Assembly: GCA_903920695.1 (NCBI GenBank)
Contig: CAIXNB010000075.1
Coordinates: forward strand, 20,715-84,714
Length of the DNA stretch: 64,000 nt
DNA from: an uncultured beta proteobacterium
GTDB lineage: Bacteria; Pseudomonadota; Gammaproteobacteria; Burkholderiales; Burkholderiaceae_C
Direction of reading: 5' to 3'
Positions 1-9,182 of this stretch are shown here, one piece after another; within the stretch, counting starts at the first letter, position 1; every line of letters starts with the position of its first letter. The notes under the pieces are model-generated. The model saw nothing but the letters and a program-made list of their open reading frames with translations, was not told the DNA's origin and ran no database searches. Made by a program: the position numbers and the translations under genes.

Positions 1-2
1 TG

Positions 3-878
3 GACGCGCATCTGCGCAGCATCGAAGTAGCCTTGCAGGTCAAGATTGCGCACCGGCACGAACAGTTCAAGGTTGACGGCACCAAGGCCAACGCCAAGCG
101 CGGCATGGAGATGCTGCAGGCTTTGTACGAAATGGCGGCGCGTCCGATCGAGCCAGCCACCGTGCAACTGATGCTGGCAGGCGACGCCGACATGGACGAT
201 ACGGACAGCCCAGCACTCAAGACCAAGCGCAGCGACCTCAAGCCGCGTACCATGAACCAGGCCATGTACCTGGACAACATCGCCAGCCATGACATCACCT
301 TTGGCATCGGCCCGGCCGGCACCGGCAAGACCTACCTCGCCGTCGCCTGTGCCGTTGACGCATTGCAGCGTAGCGCCGTGCAGCGCATCGTGCTGACACG
401 CCCGGCAGTAGAGGCAGGTGAGCGGCTCGGCTATTTGCCAGGCGACCTGGCACAAAAGATCGATCCCTATCTGCGTCCGCTCTATGACGCTTTGTACGAC
501 CTGATGGGCTTCGAGCAGGTGCAAAAAGCGCTGGAACGGCAAACGATCGAGATCGCACCGCTGGCTTTCATGCGCGGGCGCACACTGAACACGGCATTTG
601 TGATTCTGGACGAGGCGCAAAACACGACGCCGGAACAGATGAAAATGTTCTTGACCCGTATCGGCTTTGGCTCCAAGGCCGTCGTGACGGGCGACGTGAG
701 TCAAATTGATTTGCCAAAAACCCAGCTCAGCGGCTTAATCGACGCCGAACGCGTCCTCAAACGCGTCGAGGGCATCTCGATCTGCCGCTTCACCAGCGCC
801 GACGTGGTACGGCACCCGCTGGTCGCGCGCATTGTCGACGCCTATGATGCACCGCGCAAAAGGAGTAGCGCAGCATGA
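3..878 (+). CDS. phoH: PhoH family ATPase (5' end cut by window edge)
   Basis: [22 protein letters not shown] Walker A and [32 protein letters not shown]; the frame stays open to base 3, so the listed start at 33 is probably internal. Confidence 0.93.
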   Translation, partial: DAHLRSIEVALQVKIAHRHEQFKVDGTKANAKRGMEMLQALYEMAARPIEPATVQLMLAGDADMDDTDSPALKTKRSDLKPRTMNQAMYLDNIASHDITFGIGPAGTGKTYLAVACAVDALQRSAVQRIVLTRPAVEAGERLGYLPGDLAQKIDPYLRPLYDALYDLMGFEQVQKALERQTIEIAPLAFMRGRTLNTAFVILDEAQNTTPEQMKMFLTRIGFGSKAVVTGDVSQIDLPKTQLSGLIDAERVLKRVEGISICRFTSADVVRHPLVARIVDAYDAPRKRSSAA

Positions 879-1396
879 CCCGAAAAGCAAGCGGGAAACG
901 AAGCGGAAAGTCTGACAGCCCGGCATTACCAGCAGCCGGCAAGCTCAGTCAGCTGACGCTATCGCTGCAATTTGGCACCCGCGACGATGCCGCCACGCAC
1001 CGCGCCGCGCTACCGCGGCACAAGGTGGCACGCTGGATTCGCCATGCGCTGCAACGTGATGGCGAAATCACGGTGCGCATCGTGGATGCCGAGGAGGGTC
1101 GCGCGCTCAATCGCGACTACCGGCATAAGGACTATGCGACCAACGTACTGACCTTCGACTACGCGCAAGCGCCGCTGGTCATCGCTGATCTGGTGCTATG
1201 CGCGCCCGTCGTGTCCCGGGAAGCGCGCGAGAACGAAAAAACACTGCAGGCACACTACGCGCACCTGCTGGTGCACGGCGTCCTGCACGCGCAGGGCTGG
1301 GACCATGAAACCAGTGAACGCGAGGCCCAGGCCATGGAAGCGCTTGAGACGCAAATCTTGGCCGGCCTTGGGTTTGACGATCCCTACCGAAACTGA
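875..1396 (+). CDS. ybeY: Endoribonuclease YbeY (rRNA maturation factor)
   Basis: [21 protein letters not shown] and [16 protein letters not shown] metal-binding motif; directly downstream of phoH. Confidence 0.95.
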   Translation: MTRKASGKRSGKSDSPALPAAGKLSQLTLSLQFGTRDDAATHRAALPRHKVARWIRHALQRDGEITVRIVDAEEGRALNRDYRHKDYATNVLTFDYAQAPLVIADLVLCAPVVSREARENEKTLQAHYAHLLVHGVLHAQGWDHETSEREAQAMEALETQILAGLGFDDPYRN

Positions 1397-1444
1397 ATGC
1401 CGACCGCCTGATGCCTTTGCATCAAACGGCGGCAAACATGATCT

Positions 1445-1798
1445 TTACTGAGCCAATATCCAGCCGATCAGGTTCTTGATCTCGGCCACATCCTTGGTCG
1501 CAATGACCTTGTGCTCTTCTTCTGTGCCATCGATCATTTTGACCTTGGGCGCCTTCGTGAGCGCATCCACCAGTTTTGCCTCGGCATCGGCTTTGCCGTG
1601 CCACTTGGCAGCGATCTTCTTGAATGAAGACGCCTTCTTGTCCTTGTCAACCGCATGGCATTTCAGGCAATCACTCTTCTTCGCCAGGGCCTGAGCCGCA
1701 TCGGCATTGACAGCAGCGCTGGCAACGCCAGAAAACGCGATGGCAGCAGCCCCCAGGACCGACAAAGTGATCAGTGTTTTTGGAGTCGAAAGTTTCAT
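1445..1798 (-). CDS. Small exported class I cytochrome c
   Basis: Signal peptide MKLSTPKTLITLSVLGAAAIAFSGVASA, single CLKCH motif; start trimmed from ORF start 1966 to 1798. Confidence 0.88.
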   Translation of the reverse strand: MKLSTPKTLITLSVLGAAAIAFSGVASAAVNADAAQALAKKSDCLKCHAVDKDKKASSFKKIAAKWHGKADAEAKLVDALTKAPKVKMIDGTEEEHKVIATKDVAEIKNLIGWILAQ

Positions 1799-2239
1799 TG
1801 GAAATATTCCCTTCTTGGTTCCAATTGTTTCCATTTGCCGGATAGGTACACCGGCAAGAGCCTGTGAATCCGCATCGCGGCCCACAAACACATCGGCATT
1901 TTCACGCTGATTCAGTTGCGCTCCTAGACCGCACATGCGGTGTCTCTGATCTGTATCAAAGCGCAAGCTTTAAGGCCCGGGACAGGCTCGGGAGCAGGAT
2001 CCGCCAAGGAATTCTTCTCCTTTCAGTCAAAAAACAAACCTGGCTGCACATAAAAAATATTCGCCAACTGTCGCGAGCTGTCACCCTGATTACGCGGGCA
2101 ACTCCTGCTTTGCGCCAGAAAAATGTATAAATAAAATGTACCTTGGGAATCGTTCACAGCCCGAAACCGCGCTCGCCGGGTTCGCTAAAGTTCATGTAAT
2201 TCATTGATAACAAACGTTAAACCACAAATAACAGAGACC

Positions 2240-2255
2240 TGGCACAGGGCTTGCA
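2240..2255 (+). promoter_or_regulatory. Predicted sigma-54 (-24/-12) promoter
   Basis: TGGCAC-AGGGC-TTGCA with 10 nt between the GG and GC elements, about 42 nt upstream of ATG at 2297. Confidence 0.8.
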
Positions 2256-2296
2256 TAGAACAAACCAGCAAGCACATGAAAGTAGAGGGTATCCAA

Positions 2297-2716
2297 ATGA
2301 ATCAAGAAACCAAAATCCTGGTGATAGACGATGAAGAAGTCGTCCGCCTCAGTTATCTGCGGGCCCTGTCAGACGGCAGCCGCAAGGTGGAACTGGTGAG
2401 AAGCGGCACGGATGCCCTGCAATTGATGGGCGAGCACTCCTTTGATGTCGTTTTACTGGACCAGCGTATGCCGGGCATGGATGGCATGCAGGTGCTCAAA
2501 GCCATCAAGGAAAAATGGCCCGAAAGCGAAGTGATCATGATTACCGGCTACCCCGCGATTGAATCGGCCAAAGAGGCTGTGACGCTGGGTGCCTATGACT
2601 ACCTCGCCAAGCCCATCGGACCGGACGATGTCGTCCATGCCGCCGACGGCGCCATGATGCATAAAAAATGGATGCTGCGTTGCGACCAACAGGCCCAACA
2701 CGCTGCGGTTCATTAG
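2297..2716 (+). CDS. Stand-alone response regulator receiver protein
   Basis: ILVIDDEE, VVLLDQRMPGMDG, MITGYP, YLAKPIG; no output domain; start trimmed to MNQETK. Confidence 0.88.
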   Translation: MNQETKILVIDDEEVVRLSYLRALSDGSRKVELVRSGTDALQLMGEHSFDVVLLDQRMPGMDGMQVLKAIKEKWPESEVIMITGYPAIESAKEAVTLGAYDYLAKPIGPDDVVHAADGAMMHKKWMLRCDQQAQHAAVH

Positions 2717-2785
2717 AGCCTGAATGTCCGAGGAAATGTGTTGAAAATTTCAGCAATCTTGCTGGTCAATTGTTAAGGAGATACC

Positions 2786-3349
2786 ATGAGTGCACTGCGT
2801 AAGGTTTTGGTGGTTGATGATGATGCCGTGGTTGGCAAGAGTTTCAACCGCGTCCTGTCGGAGAAAAATGGCTATATCGTCACCACGGTCGAGAATGCCC
2901 ATGAGGCGCTAAAGCAAATCCGCGAGCAGTCGTTCGATGTCGTTTTCACCGACATCAAGATGCCCGGTATGGACGGTGTCGAGTTGGCGGAAAAGGTCAG
3001 GGCCAGCCAGCCCTGGACGCCGGTGGTCATCATCACCGGCTACGGCACGACTGACAATGAAGTCAGGGCCAAGGCCGCTGGCGTCACGGAGTTCATGCGC
3101 AAGCCGCTGTCGCCCGAAATGATCGAGGAAAGTGCAGCGCACGCGCTGACACCGGCAGCGGTGCCGGAAATGGCGGCAGCGCCGGTCGAGCAGGTGCAGG
3201 CAAAGGAAAGCCGGGTCAAGAATATCGCCCTGTTCCTGGCTGCTCCGTTCATCGGTCTGGCTTATGCGGTGATGCTGCCCGTAGTCGGCATGGTGATGCT
3301 GGCCAAGCTTGGTACCCAAGCCTTCAAGGCAAGAAATCAAAAAAAATAA
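2786..3349 (+). CDS. Receiver-domain protein with C-terminal hydrophobic (probable membrane) segment
   Basis: VLVVDDDAVV, VVFTDIKMPGMDG, MRKPLSP, then NIALFLAAPFIGLAYAVMLPVVGMVMLAKLG. Confidence 0.88.
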   Translation: MSALRKVLVVDDDAVVGKSFNRVLSEKNGYIVTTVENAHEALKQIREQSFDVVFTDIKMPGMDGVELAEKVRASQPWTPVVIITGYGTTDNEVRAKAAGVTEFMRKPLSPEMIEESAAHALTPAAVPEMAAAPVEQVQAKESRVKNIALFLAAPFIGLAYAVMLPVVGMVMLAKLGTQAFKARNQKK

Positions 3350-3407
3350 AGCCTTGAGCTACATCACGAATCTGCCAAACAATTACCTTGACGAGAAAAC
3401 GCAGACG

Positions 3408-3442
3408 CCATCAGGGATGACAATCGTCCCTGATGGTTTTTT
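3408..3442 (+). terminator. Intrinsic terminator / attenuator-like hairpin
   Basis: CCATCAGGGA-tgacaatcg-TCCCTGATGG followed by TTTTTT, between the receiver gene and the multihaem cytochrome gene. Confidence 0.8.
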
Positions 3443-3473
3443 GCCGTTAAGAACCCATAAGAGGGGAACCTGA

Positions 3474-4874
3474 ATGAATAGCTCCTGCGCTGCGGGCACC
3501 ATGATCCTGTCATCACGTCCAAAGAGTTTTGTATTGGCAGGCATGCTTGCACTTGCCCTGTCCTTTGTCGGCCTGACTGCCCGCGCGGCAGAAGGCGAAA
3601 TGTCCAAAGAGAGCACAGCCTGCCTGTCCTGTCACGACAAGCAGGGCTTGACCAAAACACTCGATAGCGGGGAAGTTTTGTCATTGAGCATCTCGACCAC
3701 GGCCTATACCGAGTCAATGCACAAGAAGGCCGATTGCGAGGACTGCCACTCGAACCTTGATTCGAAAACACACGGCAAGGTCAAGAGCGCCATCAAGAGC
3801 AAGCGCGAATTCACATTAGGCATGCGCGAATCCTGCCGCGACTGCCACAAGAAAAAAGCCACCGAATACGATGACAGCGTTCATGCAGCACTGATCAAGG
3901 CCGGCAACAAAAAAGCGCCGCTGTGTTCAGACTGCCACAACCCCCACACCGTGCGTTCGACCAAGATCGTGACACCAATCGCCGAAACGCCCTGCGCCAA
4001 ATGCCACGAAGCCATCTTCAAGGCCTATTCAAAAGACGTCCATGGTCATGAGCGCATCGCCAAGGGTATCAGCGCCCCGCTGTGCGCCGGTTGCCACCAG
4101 GCACACGCAGTCAAGGCGGCATCGATGGGCGAGGGCGTCAAGGATGCCTGTCTGGCCTGCCACAAAGAGGCTGTCAATCAGCACAAGGACTGGTTGCCCA
4201 ACACCGCACGACACTTTGACGCCATCTCCTGCCCTGTCTGTCATGCGCCGGACGCGAAGCGCCGCGTTAACCTCAGACTCTACGACAGCACGGCAAAGCG
4301 CCAGGTTGCAGAAAAAACCGGCGTGCCAAAATTTGAAAACCGGGCCGATGCCGGCGACAGCAAGGCCATGGGCCTGGATGAACGGGCGCTGTGGAGCCTG
4401 CTGAAGGAATTCAATCAGGATGGCGGCGACGGCAAGATGCTGCTGCGCGGCCGACTTGAAGTCAGCTCTGGCGTCGAAGCCCACCAGTTGGCCGAGAAAT
4501 CAAAAGCGATCAAGGACTGCGACACCTGCCACAGGCAGGGCGCTGCAGCCTTCCAAAGCGTGACCCTGACGATCGCCGGCCCGGACGGCCGCCCCCTGCG
4601 CCATGGTGTGCAAAATGAAGTGCTCAATTCCCTGACTTCGATGGAATCGGTACGCGGTTTCTATGCCATCGGCAGCACCCGCATCAAGTTGCTGGACTAC
4701 CTGTTGGTGCTGGTCGTGTTCGGTGCCCTGAGCGTGCCACTGGCCCATATGACGGTCAAGCGACTGTTCAAGGGAGTGCGCGAAAAACTCGAGGCTGAAC
4801 GGCTCGCCGCCGCTCAGGATGCTAATAAACAGGCTTCAACCGGCAATCGTCATGATGACGACGCCTCAAAATAG
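3474..4874 (+). CDS. Multihaem cytochrome c (nine CXXCH motifs) with C-terminal transmembrane segment
   Basis: CLSCH, CEDCH, CRDCH, CSDCH, CAKCH, CAGCH, CLACH, CPVCH, CDTCH; N-terminal signal; C-terminal LLDYLLVLVVFGALSVPLAHM. Confidence 0.93.
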   Translation: MNSSCAAGTMILSSRPKSFVLAGMLALALSFVGLTARAAEGEMSKESTACLSCHDKQGLTKTLDSGEVLSLSISTTAYTESMHKKADCEDCHSNLDSKTHGKVKSAIKSKREFTLGMRESCRDCHKKKATEYDDSVHAALIKAGNKKAPLCSDCHNPHTVRSTKIVTPIAETPCAKCHEAIFKAYSKDVHGHERIAKGISAPLCAGCHQAHAVKAASMGEGVKDACLACHKEAVNQHKDWLPNTARHFDAISCPVCHAPDAKRRVNLRLYDSTAKRQVAEKTGVPKFENRADAGDSKAMGLDERALWSLLKEFNQDGGDGKMLLRGRLEVSSGVEAHQLAEKSKAIKDCDTCHRQGAAAFQSVTLTIAGPDGRPLRHGVQNEVLNSLTSMESVRGFYAIGSTRIKLLDYLLVLVVFGALSVPLAHMTVKRLFKGVREKLEAERLAAAQDANKQASTGNRHDDDASK

Positions 4875-4886
4875 CAGGAAACCGCC

Positions 4887-5525
4887 ATGGAAAAGCTTTA
4901 TATCCACCCCCTCCCGGTCAGGCTCTGGCACTGGACCAATGCCTTCGGTTTCGTGTTGCTGATTGCAACCGGCTTGCAGATAAGGTACCTTGACCTGTTT
5001 CACTTGCTGCCGTTTCGGACCGCAGTCGTTGTTCATAACTGGATTGGGTTCATCCTGATCGCCAACTTCTTTGTCTGGCTCGGCTATTACCTGTCCAGCG
5101 ACAAGATCAAGGTCTATCACCCCGAACTGAGCCCAAAGAAGTACTTCCAAGCAAGCTTTCGTCAGATCCAGTTCTACGGATACGGTATCTTCCGCGGTGA
5201 CCCGAACCCGCACCATCCGAGCGCTTACAAGAAGTTCAACGCCCTGCAAAGCATGCTGTACCAGATCATCATGATGCTGTTAGTGCCAATCATGTTCTTC
5301 ACCGGACTGCTGCTGTGGGATGTGGGCCGCTTCTCTTCAATCGTCGAGATGCTAGGCGGTGTGCGCGTGGTAGACACGGTGCATGTGCTGCTGTTCATCG
5401 TGTTCTGCGGCTTCATCGTCGTGCACGTCTATCTGGCCAGCCTGGGCCACACCGCCTCAGCTCACTTCAAAGCCATGATCACCGGCTACGAAGAAGTTGA
5501 GGACGAACCCAAGCACTTAGAATAA
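4887..5525 (+). CDS. Cytochrome b (b561 / hydrogenase b-subunit-like, multi-TM)
   Basis: HPLPVRLWHWTNAFGFVLLIATG, VVHNWIGFILIANFFVWL, VHVLLFIVFCGFIVVHVYLA; His-containing TM helices. Confidence 0.88.
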   Translation: MEKLYIHPLPVRLWHWTNAFGFVLLIATGLQIRYLDLFHLLPFRTAVVVHNWIGFILIANFFVWLGYYLSSDKIKVYHPELSPKKYFQASFRQIQFYGYGIFRGDPNPHHPSAYKKFNALQSMLYQIIMMLLVPIMFFTGLLLWDVGRFSSIVEMLGGVRVVDTVHVLLFIVFCGFIVVHVYLASLGHTASAHFKAMITGYEEVEDEPKHLE

Positions 5526-5554
5526 AAAAAAGAGGCTTCGGCCTCTTTTTTTTT
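5524..5554. terminator. Bidirectional intrinsic terminator between convergent genes
   Basis: AAAAAAA-AGAGGC-TTCG-GCCTCT-TTTTTTTT. Confidence 0.92.
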
Positions 5555-5565
5555 GCGCCATTCTT

Positions 5566-6993
5566 TCAGGACGGCTCGGCTTCGTCGGGGTCGTATTCGG
5601 TGTCACGCACCCGAATGTTGTACTTCTTCATCAGCGCCTGAAAATTCGAGCGTTGCATGCCGGTTTCTTCTGCACTCTTGGTCACGTTCGACGCATTGCG
5701 CTTGAGCGTCTCCTGAATAAACAGTTTCTCGACGTCCTCGACCGACTTCTCGCGTGCAATCTTCTTCAGGCGCTTGAGGTCCTCGCCCGTTCTGGGCACT
5801 TCCAGGTCTGAGCGCGGCGTGGTATCGATGATGTTGACCAGATGCGCCTGGTGGATGGCCTTGTCGGACGCCAGGATGATGGCCCGGTGCATGGTGTTTT
5901 CAAGCTCGCGCACATTGCCGGGCCAGTCGTAGTTGACCAGCGTGCTCATGGCAGCCTCCGAAATCTCCGGCACCGGTTTTTCCATCTCCGCGCAGAATGC
6001 CTTCAAGAAATGGAATGCGAGCGCCGGAATATCATCGCGCCGCTCGCGCAGGGCCGGCGCCTGGATCGGGAAGACGTTGATGCGGTAGTACAGATCTTCG
6101 CGGAAGGTCCCTTCGGCGACCATCGCCTTGAGATCCTTGTTGGTTGCCGTCACCAGTCGGACGTTGGTCTTCTGGGTCACGGTGCTGCCAACCGGCCGGA
6201 ATTCTCGCTCCTGGATCACACGCAGCAACTTGGCCTGCGTTGACAGCGGGATATTGCCGAACTCGTCAAGAAAGAGCGTGCCATTGTTGGCGACCTCGAA
6301 CATGCCACGCTTGTTGGCCACGGCTCCGGTAAAAGAGCCCTTGGTATGGCCAAACAGTTCACTCTCCAAAAGGTTCTCGCTCAGCGTGTTGCAGTCGACC
6401 GTGACAAAGGGCTGGTCCTTGCGCAAGCTGTTGTAGTGAATGGCACGGGCGATCATTTCCTTGCCGGTGCCACTCTCCCCGGTGACCAGGACGGTCGTAT
6501 TGGTTGGCGCGCACTTGGCGATCAAGGCGAACACCGCCTGCATCGGCGCGCTGGAGCCGATGATGTTTTCAAAGCGGTATTTGGAGCCGACCTCGGTTTT
6601 GAGATTGCGGTTCTCCTGCAGCAGCCGGCGGCGCTCCAAAGCGCGGTCCACAACATGCTTGAGTTCATCGGGGTCAAAGGGTTTGGACAGATAGTCAAAG
6701 GCGCCCAGTTTCATGGCCTTGACCGCAGTCTGAATCTGCGACAGGCCGGTCACCATGATCACGTCAACATCAGGATGGCGCTCCTTGACCTGCTGCAGGA
6801 CCTCCAGACCATCGATGCCGGGCATCATGATGTCGAGCACCAGCAAGTCGTACTCGCTCTCGTCAACCTTGCGCAGGGCCTCCATGCCGTCCTGCGTCGA
6901 GTCGACCGAATATAACTGCTTGTCGCTCAGGATGCGCCGACAGCTCCGAATGACAATTTCCTCGTCATCAACGATCAGGACTCTGGCACTCAT
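5566..6993 (-). CDS. Sigma-54-dependent response regulator (NtrC family)
   Basis: Receiver VLIVDDEEIV; AAA+ GESGTGKEMIARAIH, GSFTGA loop, FREDLYYRINVFPI; C-terminal Fis-type HTH. Confidence 0.95.
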   Translation of the reverse strand: MSARVLIVDDEEIVIRSCRRILSDKQLYSVDSTQDGMEALRKVDESEYDLLVLDIMMPGIDGLEVLQQVKERHPDVDVIMVTGLSQIQTAVKAMKLGAFDYLSKPFDPDELKHVVDRALERRRLLQENRNLKTEVGSKYRFENIIGSSAPMQAVFALIAKCAPTNTTVLVTGESGTGKEMIARAIHYNSLRKDQPFVTVDCNTLSENLLESELFGHTKGSFTGAVANKRGMFEVANNGTLFLDEFGNIPLSTQAKLLRVIQEREFRPVGSTVTQKTNVRLVTATNKDLKAMVAEGTFREDLYYRINVFPIQAPALRERRDDIPALAFHFLKAFCAEMEKPVPEISEAAMSTLVNYDWPGNVRELENTMHRAIILASDKAIHQAHLVNIIDTTPRSDLEVPRTGEDLKRLKKIAREKSVEDVEKLFIQETLKRNASNVTKSAEETGMQRSNFQALMKKYNIRVRDTEYDPDEAEPS

Positions 6994-8618
6994 TGTTTGC
7001 TCTCATCTGCATTGGGTAAAGTTTCGTTTGAAGGCGGCGTCACCGGCAGGACAACGCGGAACGTGGTGCCGACGCCGACCACGCTCTCAACGCTGATCCT
7101 GCCACCGTGCGCTTTGACAATGCCATAACTGACCGACAAGCCCAATCCCGTTCCCTTACCAACCTCTTTGGAGGTGAAGAACGGGTCAAAAATCCGCTGC
7201 AGGTTGGCCTGAGGAATGCCACAACCGGTATCGGTCACAAGCACCTCCACCATCGGCTCAAGCGCAGCGTCAGCCTTGGCGGTGGGCGCAAGCGCGCGGC
7301 TTTGCACCGTGACCTGCCCCTTGCCCTCGATCGCCTGCTGGGCATTGACCAGCAAGTTCAGGATGACCTGTTTGACCAGGTCGGCATCGCCCCAGGCCTG
7401 CGGCAGTGCCGGGTCAAGTTCGGTGGTGATTTCGACCTGTTGCAGCGACGCGGGCCGCTCGACAAAGCGCACCGTGTCCTCAATCACCTGGTTCAGGTTA
7501 TAAAACCCTTTGACCGGCACTTTTTCGCGCGCGAAATCGAGCAGGCGCTTGATGATGCTGGCGCAACGCTTGGTCTCGCGAATCACCAGATCCAGATCCT
7601 CGGCGTCCTCGCTGCCCTCCGGCGCTTTCTTGCGCATCAACGAGGTAAAGGTCAGCACACCCGTGAGCGGATTGTTCAACTCATGCGCAATGCCGGAGGC
7701 CAGCACGCCGATCGACGCCAGTTTTTCACCCTGCGCCACCTCGGCCTTGGCCGCCAGCAATTCTTTGGTTCGATCCGCAACCTTGGTTTCCAGAGTCTGC
7801 ACCAACTGCTCCATGGCGTGTCGCGACTCACCCAGCGCTGTGGTCATCTGATTGAAAGAGCCGGCAACGCGGCCAAATTCATCGTTGCTGCGCACCGGAA
7901 TGGCGTGACCGAGTTCGCCCGAACTCACCTTGTCTGCCCCCGTGGCCAGATCCTTCAAGGGCAGGTAGATCAGGCGCTGCAGCAGGAAGCCGATGGTGAG
8001 CGCGAAAAGGATGATGAAACCAATCGACATGCCGATCACGTAAATGGCATGGGTGCGCAGCGACTGATCCATCTCGTCGAGGGAATAGGCGACATCGACA
8101 ATACCCAGCACCGACTGGTTGGCCCGATGCTCGTGGCAGGAGGCTGAGGAACAGGATGCCTCGTTGCGTATCGCGTGCATGGACCCGAGCACCCGGTGCC
8201 CGCCGGTGGTTTCGACAATCTTCCAGCGTTTGTCGTCCGGCACCCGCTGCAAGGGCTGACTGGTCTGATGGCAGCTGATGCAGGAGTCGTCTTTCTGGTC
8301 AACCGAGTAGCCAACCTCGGCCTTGTGATTGGAATGAATGATCGTGCCGTCCTTGCTGATGACACGGATGCGCTCAATGCCTTTTTGCTTGCCAATGTCC
8401 TCAATGATCTTTTCCACGATGTCGCGCTTGTTGACCAGCATCGTGTAGCGCGTACTGGCGACCACCATTTCAGAAATTTGGGTGACATGGCGGGCCACCA
8501 CACTTTGCATGTCTTCCTGGCGTTGCTTGAGGATCAGCAGCGTGAAAAGAACCATCGCCGTCGACAAAACGATGATCAAAGACAGACTGATTTTGAGCTT
8601 GAGACTATTTTTTGGCAT
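6990..8618 (-). CDS. Sensor histidine kinase with c-type haem motifs in the extracytoplasmic domain
   Basis: Two TM segments flanking a sensor with CISCH and CSSASCH; HAMP; HELNNPLTGVLTF H-box; DTGCGIPQ, GTGLGLSVSYGI; start trimmed to MPKNSLK. Confidence 0.93.
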   Translation of the reverse strand: MPKNSLKLKISLSLIIVLSTAMVLFTLLILKQRQEDMQSVVARHVTQISEMVVASTRYTMLVNKRDIVEKIIEDIGKQKGIERIRVISKDGTIIHSNHKAEVGYSVDQKDDSCISCHQTSQPLQRVPDDKRWKIVETTGGHRVLGSMHAIRNEASCSSASCHEHRANQSVLGIVDVAYSLDEMDQSLRTHAIYVIGMSIGFIILFALTIGFLLQRLIYLPLKDLATGADKVSSGELGHAIPVRSNDEFGRVAGSFNQMTTALGESRHAMEQLVQTLETKVADRTKELLAAKAEVAQGEKLASIGVLASGIAHELNNPLTGVLTFTSLMRKKAPEGSEDAEDLDLVIRETKRCASIIKRLLDFAREKVPVKGFYNLNQVIEDTVRFVERPASLQQVEITTELDPALPQAWGDADLVKQVILNLLVNAQQAIEGKGQVTVQSRALAPTAKADAALEPMVEVLVTDTGCGIPQANLQRIFDPFFTSKEVGKGTGLGLSVSYGIVKAHGGRISVESVVGVGTTFRVVLPVTPPSNETLPNADESKQ

Positions 8619-8689
8619 TTGGCGAGTCAACCCAGACTGCACTGCGCAGATTATGACATCGCCTTGGCGCTGGACTGGCCTCAACAGCC

Positions 8690-9163
8690 TCAGTTTGCAC
8701 TGGATTGCGGTGCCATGCGCAAGGGAATCGTCACGGGTCCGTCGTTAACCAGATGGACCTGCATGGCAGCACCGAACTGCCCGGTCTGCACCTCGCCATG
8801 CAAGTGCCTGGCCTGCGCCACAAAATAGTCGTACAGACGGCGGCCCTCATCCGGCGCGGCGGCCGCTGTAAAACTTGGCCGATTGCCAGCAGACGCATCC
8901 GCTGCCAGTGTGAACTGACTCACCACCAGCAAGCCCCCAGCAGCGCCTTGGCCGTCGATGTCCTGCAGGCTGCGGTTCATCTTGCCGTGCGCATCGCAAA
9001 AGATACGCAGTTTGATGATCTTGGCCAACATCTTGTCGCTCTGGACCTCGCTATCACCACGCTCGGCGCACAGCAGCACCAGCAGCCCGGTGCCGATCTC
9101 ACCCACGACCTGGGCATCAATCAGCACGCGCGCCTGCGTGACCCGTTGCAGCAGCGCAATCAT
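8690..9163 (-). CDS. dtd: D-aminoacyl-tRNA deacylase
   Basis: [37 protein letters not shown]; start trimmed. Confidence 0.95.
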   Translation of the reverse strand: MIALLQRVTQARVLIDAQVVGEIGTGLLVLLCAERGDSEVQSDKMLAKIIKLRIFCDAHGKMNRSLQDIDGQGAAGGLLVVSQFTLAADASAGNRPSFTAAAAPDEGRRLYDYFVAQARHLHGEVQTGQFGAAMQVHLVNDGPVTIPLRMAPQSSAN

Positions 9164-9182
9164 GCGGGACCCCGGACTGAGG

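Noticed and set aside
7107-8147. 346-aa plus-strand ORF antisense to the histidine kinase
   Set aside because: Arg/His/Gln-rich shadow frame without domain signatures, opposite strongly supported kinase motifs.
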